DNA of 64,000 nt from NCBI RefSeq assembly GCF_014836445.1, contig NZ_JACSQV010000007.1:97663-161662 (forward strand). The letters run 5' to 3'. The DNA is from Cellulomonas avistercoris (GTDB lineage: Bacteria > Actinomycetota > Actinomycetes > Actinomycetales > Cellulomonadaceae). The notes under the pieces are model-generated. The model saw only the letters and a program-made list of their open reading frames with translations, ran no database searches and had not been told where the DNA came from. Shown one piece after another: positions 31,786 through 38,951 of the stretch (its first letter is position 1; every line of letters begins with the position of its first letter). Both the position numbers and the translations under genes were made by a program.

Positions 31786-34700
31786 GTGGCCGAGGCCCGA
31801 GCGGTACGGCGGGCACCCCTGTCGACGCTCGACGTCAGCCACCCGGGCGACCCCGCGGAGCGCGAGGCCGAGGCGTTCGGTGCCCGCATCGCGCACCAGC
31901 GCCCGCCCGTCGCGCCGGCCGGCACCACGGCGAGCGCGCCCGCGAGCGAGCTGGACCGCTCTCTCACGGGGAGGCGGGGGGCGACCACCCCCGTCCCCCC
32001 GGGCGCGAGAGAGCGATCCGGTGCGGCAGCCCGGCAGCCCGCCCCCGTCCCCCCGGGCGCGAGAGAGCGATCCGGTTCCGCCGCCGTGGCGCGGGACGGC
32101 GACGCGGGTGGTGCGGCCGGCCAGGTCGCCGCGGGGGGCGAGGTGCCCGTGTCGGACGCGACGCGCTCGCTCGTCGCCAGCCCCGGCGGCGGTGTCCCGA
32201 TCCCCGACGCGGTGCGTGCCCGCATCGAGCCGCACCTCGGGGCGGACCTCTCGGGCGTCCAGGTGCACACCGGTGGCACGGCCACGGCCGCGGCGGCCGA
32301 GCTGCAGGCGCGCGCGTTCACGGTGGGCGCCCACATCTTCCTCGGCGAGGGGCAGTCCGTCGGCGACCTCGAGCTCATGGGGCACGAGGCCACGCACGTC
32401 GTGCAGCAGGTCGCGCTCGACACGTGGCGTGCGCCCGTCGCCCGGGACCTCGAGGTCAGCGACCTGCTGCCGGACTTCGTCGTCGACGGCGTGACGTCCG
32501 CCGTGCAGGCGATCCCGGGCTACGCGCTCGTGGGGCTGATCACCGGCAAGGACCCGCTCACCGACGAGCCCGTGCGGCCGCCGGACCTCGAGCTCGTCGA
32601 GAAGGTCCTGACGTGGGGCCCGTTCGGCGCGGCCGTGGGGCCGGTGCTGCAGGGCGTCGAGGTGCTCGCCGACATCGTCGCCTACCTGCGCGAGCGCATG
32701 GCCGCGCACGACCTCACGTGGGACCGCATCAGCGGCGACATCGGCAGGGCCTGGGACGAGATGGGCGTGACCGAGGGGATCAGCGGCAACGTCGCGATCG
32801 TCGAGCGGTACGTCGACGCGTTCCTCGCCGACGTGCGCGCGCTGGTCGAGGAGGTCAAGGACGCCGTCATCGCCAAGGTGCGCGAGGTGGTCGCCACGAT
32901 CGCCGAACCGCTGCTGCAGCGTCCGGAGATCGCGCCGCTGTGGAACCTCGCCGTCAAGGCGTTCCACCACAACCCCCTCACCGGCGAGGACGTGGACGCG
33001 CCGACGGTCGAGGTCCTCGGGGACTTCCTGCGGTTCATCGGCAAGGGCACGGTCGTCGACCAGATGACCGAGCGCGGCACGCTGCAGGAGACCGCGGACT
33101 GGCTCGACACCATGTGGGGGCGGTTCACCGGGCTGCTCGGGCAGGCGGGCGCGCTGTTCTCCGACGCGTGGGACGCGATCAGCCCGGCCAACCTGCCGCG
33201 CCTGCTCGACACGCTGCCCGTGCTGGCCGACCGTGCGTTCGCGCTGGTCAGCGACGTCGGTGCGTTCGCCTGGGACGTCGTGGCGAAGGTCCTCGAGCTG
33301 GTCAAGAAGTCGCTGCTCGGGTGGCTGAGCGAGCACGCGCACGCGATCCCCGGGTTCCACCTGATGACCGTGATCCTCGAGAAGAACCCGTTCACGGACG
33401 AGCGCGTCCCCCGCACCGCGGAGAACCTCATCAAGGGGTTCATCACGCTGCTGCCCGGCGGCGACCAGATGTACTCCCAGCTCGCCGAGTCCGGGGCGAT
33501 CGCGCAGGCCGGCGCGCGGGTCGACGGCGCGGTCGAGAGCCTCGGCATCTCGTGGGAGCTCATCACCTCGACGTTCAAGGGTGTGTGGGACCTCGTCACG
33601 CTGGAGAAGCTGCTCTCGCCGATCGACACGTTCAACGAGATCACCGCGAAGTTCGGTGAACCGCTCGGGCGGATCTTCGAGTTCATCGCGATCGTCGTCG
33701 AGACGGTGATCGAGCTGATCCTGCGGATGATGAACTTCCCGCCCGAGCTCGTCGGCAACGTCGTCTCCAACGCGACGGCCGCGATCGACGACATCGTCGC
33801 CGACCCCGTCGGGTTCCTGCTGAACCTCATCGGGGCGATGAAGGCGGGCTTCTCGTCGTTCTTCGGCAAGATCGGCACCTACCTGCTGAACGGCCTCGCG
33901 GACTGGCTGTTCCGCGGCCTGACGAAGCTGGGCGTCGAGCGGCCCACCGAGTTGACGCTCGAGGCCGCGATCAAGTTGGTCGTGCAGCTGTCCGGCATCA
34001 CGGTGGAGGTGATCTGGCAGAAGCTGGCGGTCCACCTGGGGCAGGAGACCGTCGACCGCATCCGCGGCGCGGTCGCGATGGCCGGTGAGGCCTTCGCGTT
34101 CGTCCAGGAGGTCCAGGAGGGCGGCTTCTCCGCGATCTGGGCGCGGCTGACCGAGAAGCTGTCGATGCTGTGGGACACGTTGTTCGACATGGTCAAGGAC
34201 TGGATCATGTCCGAGATCGTCGACGCCGCGATCGCCAAGGTCCTGTCGATGCTCGACCCCACCGGGATCATGGCGGTCATCAACGGCGCCATCGCGTTCT
34301 TCCGGGCCGTGCAGTCGGTGCTCGACTACGTGCGCGAGCTGCTCGAGATCGTCGACTCCTACGTCGCGACCATCGGCGCCATCGCCAAGGGCGACGTGGG
34401 GCCCGGTGCCGCGATGCTCGAGGGCGGGCTCGCCGCGGCGGTGCCGGTGGCGATCGGGTTCCTCGCCAACCAGGTGGGGCTCGGGGACGCACCGGAGAAG
34501 ATCGCGGAGTTCGTCGTCGGGCTGCGGGAGAAGCTGTTCGAGGCGCTGGACTGGCTCATCGAGCGGGCGGTCGCGCTGGGGCGCGGGGCGCTCGCGGCGC
34601 TGACGGGCGAGGGTGGGGCGGACGGCGCGGAGGGCGGCCCGGAGCCCGCGGCGGCGGACTTCGAGGACGTGCCCGTCGACGAGACCGTCCACGCGCCCGA

Positions 34701-35661
34701 CGGCGACCACCACCTGCGCGACGACGGCACGGCGCACGCGCTCGTGCTGCACAGCACGCCGGTGCCGCTGAGCGCGATGGAGCGTGCCGGGGAGCCGCTG
34801 GCCCCGCTCCTGACGGCGTTCGACACCGCGAAGCAGGAGTTCGTCGCGGCGCGGACGACGTGGCGTGCGTGGCTCGACGCCGGGCGTCCGGCCCCCCGTC
34901 CGACGGCCAACCTCGGCGGGACACGCGCCCGGCTCGTGACCGCGCTCAACGCGTTGGTCGCCTACGCCGGGGGTGGGCGGCCCGGGTACCCCCGGGCGAG
35001 CGCACCGAACATCGGGGACACCGCGAAGCACGGCAGCCAGCCCCCGCGCATCCGCGGCCCCGAGCACGCGTCGGTCCGCAGCGAGGACCCGATCTGGCAG
35101 CAGGAGTCGGAGCACGTCCTGCCGTTCGGGACCGGCCGTCAGCTGTGGACCGCGTTGACGGCCTCGGCGCCGGAGCGCGGCGAGTGGCAGGACATGTCGC
35201 AGACCACGGTCGTCCTCTACTTCGGCGCGGCCCGCATCAAGACGCCCGCCGACAACGAGCTGACGGAGCAGGCCAAGACCGCCGGGACGGCGGCCGCCAC
35301 GCAGTTCGGCGACGTCCTCAAGGCGCTCGCGATCAACCCCGACAACTCGGGTGCGCTCGAACGCGCCCAGTCGCTCACGGTCGCCTACATGAACGCGCTG
35401 CGCCCCGCGGCGAACGCGGCGATGAACCGCACCGTCGACGCCATCCGGGAGGAGAACGCCCAGGTGGCGGCGGGCTTCACCGACACCAACGGCGTGCGCC
35501 GGGGCCCCGAGGGCGCGGGCGAGCAACCCGTGCCCTCGTCCGGCGTCGTCGGCGGTGCGGTCGCCACGCAGCTCGGCGAGGTCGAGGACATGGCCGAGAC
35601 GGCGCTGCAGGGCGTCCTCGAACGGCTGCTCGTCGACGACACGGCCCGTCGACGGGGCTGA
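31786..35661 (+). CDS. large DUF4157 (eCIS-core) protein, candidate cargo or tape measure
   Basis: 1291 aa from the GTG at 31786. The eCIS-core domain comprises LDVSHPGDPAEREAEAFGARI, VQVHTGGTATAAAAELQARAF and LMGHEATHVVQQ with an HExxH motif at residues 200-204, a metalloprotease-like signature. A central region (about 240-960) is helical and amphipathic with three roughly 140-aa repeats each opening with a [DN]P[LF]T-x-E motif. The unassigned C-terminal domain (about 965-1291) contains SEHVLPFG with His1110. The start is uncertain: the frame is open and protein-like up to 31381 but offers no start codon between 31381 and 31786. Follows the AAA+ gene; 17-bp repeats cover its stop codon. Confidence 0.85.
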   Translation: MAEARAVRRAPLSTLDVSHPGDPAEREAEAFGARIAHQRPPVAPAGTTASAPASELDRSLTGRRGATTPVPPGARERSGAAARQPAPVPPGARERSGSAAVARDGDAGGAAGQVAAGGEVPVSDATRSLVASPGGGVPIPDAVRARIEPHLGADLSGVQVHTGGTATAAAAELQARAFTVGAHIFLGEGQSVGDLELMGHEATHVVQQVALDTWRAPVARDLEVSDLLPDFVVDGVTSAVQAIPGYALVGLITGKDPLTDEPVRPPDLELVEKVLTWGPFGAAVGPVLQGVEVLADIVAYLRERMAAHDLTWDRISGDIGRAWDEMGVTEGISGNVAIVERYVDAFLADVRALVEEVKDAVIAKVREVVATIAEPLLQRPEIAPLWNLAVKAFHHNPLTGEDVDAPTVEVLGDFLRFIGKGTVVDQMTERGTLQETADWLDTMWGRFTGLLGQAGALFSDAWDAISPANLPRLLDTLPVLADRAFALVSDVGAFAWDVVAKVLELVKKSLLGWLSEHAHAIPGFHLMTVILEKNPFTDERVPRTAENLIKGFITLLPGGDQMYSQLAESGAIAQAGARVDGAVESLGISWELITSTFKGVWDLVTLEKLLSPIDTFNEITAKFGEPLGRIFEFIAIVVETVIELILRMMNFPPELVGNVVSNATAAIDDIVADPVGFLLNLIGAMKAGFSSFFGKIGTYLLNGLADWLFRGLTKLGVERPTELTLEAAIKLVVQLSGITVEVIWQKLAVHLGQETVDRIRGAVAMAGEAFAFVQEVQEGGFSAIWARLTEKLSMLWDTLFDMVKDWIMSEIVDAAIAKVLSMLDPTGIMAVINGAIAFFRAVQSVLDYVRELLEIVDSYVATIGAIAKGDVGPGAAMLEGGLAAAVPVAIGFLANQVGLGDAPEKIAEFVVGLREKLFEALDWLIERAVALGRGALAALTGEGGADGAEGGPEPAAADFEDVPVDETVHAPDGDHHLRDDGTAHALVLHSTPVPLSAMERAGEPLAPLLTAFDTAKQEFVAARTTWRAWLDAGRPAPRPTANLGGTRARLVTALNALVAYAGGGRPGYPRASAPNIGDTAKHGSQPPRIRGPEHASVRSEDPIWQQESEHVLPFGTGRQLWTALTASAPERGEWQDMSQTTVVLYFGAARIKTPADNELTEQAKTAGTAAATQFGDVLKALAINPDNSGALERAQSLTVAYMNALRPAANAAMNRTVDAIREENAQVAAGFTDTNGVRRGPEGAGEQPVPSSGVVGGAVATQLGEVEDMAETALQGVLERLLVDDTARRRG
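31953..32073. repeat. GCTCTCTCGC-type repeats inside the DUF4157 gene
   Basis: GCGAGAGAGCGATCC occurs at 32005-32019 and 32059-32073 (54-base period, with matching CCCCCG flanks). A degenerate inverted copy, GGACCGCTCTCTCAC, is at 31953-31967. In frame they encode VPPGARERSG twice. The reverse complement is the motif repeated at 38757-38850 upstream of the GTPase pair. Confidence 0.85.
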
Positions 35662-35717
35662 CGAGCCGACGGGGCTGACGGGCCGACGGGGCTGACGGGC
35701 CGACGGGGCTGGCGGGC
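35650..35717. repeat. 17-bp tandem repeat across the DUF4157 stop codon
   Basis: Four consecutive 17-base units beginning CGACGGGGCTGACG (starts 35650, 35667, 35684, 35701), with one or two changes between units. The first unit contains the TGA stop. Lies between the converging DUF4157 and DUF4255 genes. Confidence 0.88.
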
Positions 35718-35737
35718 AGCGCCCGGACCCGGGTCGC

Positions 35738-36301
35738 TCAGCGGTCGCCGACCCGCACCTGGCGGCCCTCGACCGGCGGCCCGGCGACCTGCGTCGTCGC
35801 GACCGTCAGCGGGGCGACGAGGACGACGTCCAGCGCGGGCTTGAGCTCACCGCCCAGTGCGTTCCACAGGTCGGGGGCCGAGCGGTCGCCCGACGGCGGC
35901 AGCCCGACCGTCATGGGCACGTGCGCGCCCTCGAGGTTGCCGTCCAGGTGGACCGCGGGGATCGCGTCGAACCGCACGAGGTTGGCGAGCACGAGCCCGA
36001 GCAGGGTGTGCTCGTCCTCGGGGCGCTGCGTCCACGCGGTCACGAGGTAGGACAGGCGGTACCACCGCGGCCCGGGGGAGTAGCCGACGACGCGCCCGCG
36101 CTCGTCGTGGACCGTGCGGGACTGCGCGTCGCGGCGGTCGACCTCCTCGCGCAGGTCGTAGAGGAACACGTTGACGACGGGGCCGGTGCGCCGCGCGGCC
36201 CAGCTGGACGTCGGCGCGTCGAGGACGACCTCGGCGGGCTGCCCACGCAGCGCCTCGGTCTGCAGCAGCGCGACGAGCGCGTCGTCGGCGTCCGAGATCA
36301 T
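35738..36301 (-). CDS. DUF4255 tail-terminator/cap protein (Afp16-like)
   Basis: 187 aa: MISDADDALVALLQTEAL, then VNVFLYDLREEVDRRDAQSR, then RWYRLSYLVTAWTQRPEDEHTLLGLVLANLVRFDAIP. This is the classic DUF4255/Pvc16 pattern, the cap that ends tube and sheath growth in eCIS. The ATG at 36301 (GGGGA 5 bases upstream) is chosen over an upstream in-frame ATG at 36361. Transcribed divergently from the wall hydrolase. Confidence 0.9.
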   Translation of the reverse strand: MISDADDALVALLQTEALRGQPAEVVLDAPTSSWAARRTGPVVNVFLYDLREEVDRRDAQSRTVHDERGRVVGYSPGPRWYRLSYLVTAWTQRPEDEHTLLGLVLANLVRFDAIPAVHLDGNLEGAHVPMTVGLPPSGDRSAPDLWNALGGELKPALDVVLVAPLTVATTQVAGPPVEGRQVRVGDR

Positions 36302-36462
36302 GCGCGTCCCCGTCCTGCTCGGCCCGTCCGGTCCCATGGTCGCGCCGCCGACGCCCCGCACGCGCCGTCCGCACGGTGCGCTGCCTCAACGGGCACCGGG
36401 CCCCGCGCGCCCGATTCATCCTGTTCGCGGTGCTGCGACGGGCCTACCGTCGAGGCATGGCC

Positions 36463-37818
36463 ATGCTGTCGGCCCAGGAGATCTACCGGTACGCGCGCAT
36501 GGCGGGGTTCGCCCCCGACCAGGCGCAGACGATGACCGCGATCGCCCTGGCCGAGTCTGGGGGGAACACCGGCGCGCACAACCCCGTCGGTGAGGACTCG
36601 CGCGGCCTGTGGCAGATCAACGTGGCCGCGCACAAGGACCTCGTCGGCGTCGACCTGTCCGACCCGCTCGAGAACGCGAAGGCCGCCTACCGGGTGTCGG
36701 GGCAGGGCGACAACATCTCGCCGTGGACCGTCACGCACGGCGGCGGCAGCGCGCGCTACCTGCAGTACCGCGACGAGGCGCAGGCCGCGGCGCAGCTGGC
36801 CGGTGACGCGCCCGGCGGCGTGTGGTCGGGGACCGACGGGTACGGGCACGTCGTCGGCGCTGGCGGTGGCGGCGGCGAGGCGCTCGACGCGCTGTCCGCG
36901 CCCGTGGGCGGCGGGACGCCCGGCGGGGGCAGCCTGCTGCAGGCGTTCCTCGACGCGGCGACCGCGCAGGAGGGCGACCGGTACGTGTTCGGCGCCACCG
37001 CGAGCGTGGACGACGCCGACCCCGACACGTTCGACTGCTCCGAGCTCGTCAAGTGGGCGGCGGGGCGCCAGGGGGTCGACGTCCCCGACGGCACCTGGCT
37101 CCAGTACCTCGACCTCAAGGCCGACGGCGCGACGATGTCCGTCGAGGAGGCCATCGACACCCCCGGTGCGCTGCTGTTCTCCTTCCCGTCCGAGCCGCAG
37201 CCGGGCCAGGGGCGGCCGTCGAGCGCGCACGTCGCGATCAGCCTCGGTGACGGCCGGACGATCGAGGCGGCCAACCCCCGCAAGGGCGTGGTCTTCGGGG
37301 AGGCCGAGGGGCGCTTCAACTTTGCCGGGTTCATCCCGGGGCTCACCGGCGGCACGGTCGGCCCCGCCGGCGCCGTGGCCGCGGACCCCGGGCTCGACTC
37401 CGACCACGACGGCATCACCGACGTGCTCGAGCAGCGGCTGGGGCTCGACGCCTTCCTCGCGGACACCGACCTCGACGGGTCGTCGGACGGGTACGAGGTG
37501 CTGGTGCTGCGCACCGAGGCCGCCCAGGCGGACTCCGACGCGGACGGCGTCTCCGACGGTCAGGAGCTGCTGCTGGGGACCGACCCGCTGCGCGCGGACG
37601 GGCGGGGCCTGCTCGACGCGGGCGCCGCCGGCGGGCCCGACGGCGACGCGGACGGCCTGGCTGACGCGCTCGAGCAGGTGCTGCGGACCGACCCGTTCGC
37701 CGCCGACACCGACGGCGACGGCTTCGTCGACGGCGCCGAGCACACGGCGGGCTTCGACCCGCTGGACCCCGCCGGCAACCCCCTGGCGTCGATCGCCCCG
37801 GACGACCCGACCGCCTGA
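36463..37818 (+). CDS. eCIS-linked transglycosylase/NlpC-P60 wall hydrolase with Ca-binding repeats
   Basis: 451 aa. A lysozyme-like transglycosylase domain covers about 1-125, with catalytic Glu31 in ALAESGGN and GLWQIN. After a Gly-rich linker, an NlpC/P60 peptidase domain has Cys192 in TFDCSELVKWA and His256 in SSAHVAISLGDG. The C-terminal thrombospondin type 3-like repeats (DSDHDGITDVLEQRLG, DTDLDGSSDGYEV, DTDGDGFVDGAEH) bind calcium in other proteins. No signal peptide is visible, which suits export by the injection particle or cell lysis. Start ATG 36463 is placed 7 bases after GAGG; the ATG at 36457 is too close to it. Confidence 0.88.
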   Translation: MLSAQEIYRYARMAGFAPDQAQTMTAIALAESGGNTGAHNPVGEDSRGLWQINVAAHKDLVGVDLSDPLENAKAAYRVSGQGDNISPWTVTHGGGSARYLQYRDEAQAAAQLAGDAPGGVWSGTDGYGHVVGAGGGGGEALDALSAPVGGGTPGGGSLLQAFLDAATAQEGDRYVFGATASVDDADPDTFDCSELVKWAAGRQGVDVPDGTWLQYLDLKADGATMSVEEAIDTPGALLFSFPSEPQPGQGRPSSAHVAISLGDGRTIEAANPRKGVVFGEAEGRFNFAGFIPGLTGGTVGPAGAVAADPGLDSDHDGITDVLEQRLGLDAFLADTDLDGSSDGYEVLVLRTEAAQADSDADGVSDGQELLLGTDPLRADGRGLLDAGAAGGPDGDADGLADALEQVLRTDPFAADTDGDGFVDGAEHTAGFDPLDPAGNPLASIAPDDPTA

Positions 37819-37852
37819 CGGGCCCCCCACCCGCCACCCCACCCACCCACCG

Positions 37853-37924
37853 CCGAGCGCGGCACTCGGTGCCCGAGCGCGGTACTCAGTGGTACCGCGC
37901 TCGCACGCCAGGTACCGCGCTCGC
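37853..37924. terminator. multi-arm palindromic terminator between convergent genes
   Basis: CGAGCGCGGTAC (37874-37885) and GTACCGCGCTCG (37892-37903) are a perfect 12-bp inverted repeat with a 6-base loop. A second CGAGCGCGG copy lies before it (from about 37854) and a second GGTACCGCGCTCGC after it (from about 37911). Between the stop codons of the wall hydrolase and the LuxR gene, so it can serve both strands. Confidence 0.7.
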
Positions 37925-37948
37925 GGGGCGGCGGAGGGCCGGGGTGCG

Positions 37949-38653
37949 TCAGATGAGGCCGTGGCGGACCGCGTACGCGACCGCGTGCGTCCGGTTGCGG
38001 AGCCCGAACCGCCGCGTGAGGTCCTGCACGACCACCTTGACCGTGCGCTCGGAGTACGACAGTCGCCGCGCGATCTCGCGGGTGTCGGCGCCCTCGCCGA
38101 GCAGGCGCAGCACCGAGCGCTCGCGGTCGTTGACGCCCGTGAGCGCCAGCACGTTGCCGGTGCGCGGCGGTGCCGACGCGGGCTCGGACGCGGTGCGCGG
38201 CAGCAGCGCCGCGAGCAGGTCCACCGGCACGACGGCCTCGCCGGACGCGACCGCGTGCAGCAGTGCACCGACGCCCTCGGCCGTCGCCTCGCGCCGCCGC
38301 AGCACGCCGACGGCCCCGGCCTGCACGACGAGCGCGACGGCCTCGGTGCTCACCTCGCCGACGACGAGCACGGGACGGCACCCGGGCCGGGCGGCGAGCC
38401 GCCGGACGGCGTCGACCGCACGCGCGGTGACGGTCTCCAGCACGACGACGACCACCTCGGCCTGCGCGAGGTCGGCGGGTCGCTCGACCTCGACGTGCTC
38501 GACCTGCACGTCGGCCAGCGTGTCCATGACGGCCCGCAGGCCGGCGCGTGTGAGGGCATCACCGCCCTGGACGGCGACCCGCAGGTGCAGGGCGACGCCT
38601 GCGGTGCGGACGGACTCGAGCGGTCGCAGCGTGAGCACGGATGCGGTGGTCAT
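37949..38653 (-). CDS. LuxR/NarL-family regulator with degenerate receiver
   Basis: 234 aa. The N-terminal half keeps the NarL-type receiver layout (VAVQGGDALTRAGLRAVMDTL ... VLVVGEVSTEAVALVVQAGAVGVLRR). The phospho-acceptor Asp is not evident; the segment AEVVVVVLET has Glu/Thr instead. The C-terminal GerE-type HTH (ALTGVNDRERSVLRLLGEGADTREIARRLSYSERTVKVVVQDL) is intact. Probably an atypical orphan regulator. Divergent from the GTPase pair across a repeat-rich region. Confidence 0.88.
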   Translation of the reverse strand: MTTASVLTLRPLESVRTAGVALHLRVAVQGGDALTRAGLRAVMDTLADVQVEHVEVERPADLAQAEVVVVVLETVTARAVDAVRRLAARPGCRPVLVVGEVSTEAVALVVQAGAVGVLRRREATAEGVGALLHAVASGEAVVPVDLLAALLPRTASEPASAPPRTGNVLALTGVNDRERSVLRLLGEGADTREIARRLSYSERTVKVVVQDLTRRFGLRNRTHAVAYAVRHGLI

Positions 38654-38951
38654 GGCCAGGAGCGTCGCGCCGACCCCTCAACGCGGCCTCCACAGCCGCT
38701 CAACACCTGCTCAACGTGGGGGTTTTCACCCGGGTCGGCTGCTCGTGGTGCTGACTGGATTGCTCTCTCGCGAGGGAGGTGGGGCGGGTGTGACTGGATT
38801 GCTCTCTCGCGAGGGGGGTGGGGGTGGGTGTGACTGGATCGCTCTCTCGCGGGGGGAGGTGGGGGGAGGGAGGGGGCAGCGGTGGGTGCCTGTTGGGGCA
38901 TCTTGTGGGGGGTGGGGGCGTGCGTCGGGCGTGCGGTGGGAGCATGCCGTG
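38654..38951. other. 298-base intergenic region with repeats
   Basis: Region between the divergent LuxR and GTPase genes. Apart from the three repeats at 38757-38850 it is a G-rich, purine-skewed stretch (GGGGG and GGAGGTGGGG runs to about 38930). No small ORF with a convincing start. It must contain both promoters. Confidence 0.5.
38757..38850. repeat. three GGATYGCTCTCTCGC direct repeats
   Basis: Copies at 38757-38771, 38796-38810 and 38836-38850 (periods 39 and 40). Each is preceded by TGACT and followed by G-rich spacer. The third copy is identical to the reverse complement of the units inside the DUF4157 gene about 6.8 kb away. Located 100-195 bases upstream of the GTPase start. Confidence 0.88.

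Noticed and set aside
17698..37818. Prophage or type VI secretion system
   Set aside because: No capsid, portal, terminase or integrase, and no TssB/C/JLM-type genes. The set matches eCIS families instead.
38757..38850. CRISPR array
   Set aside because: Only three short repeats with G-rich spacers of similar sequence, and no cas genes nearby.
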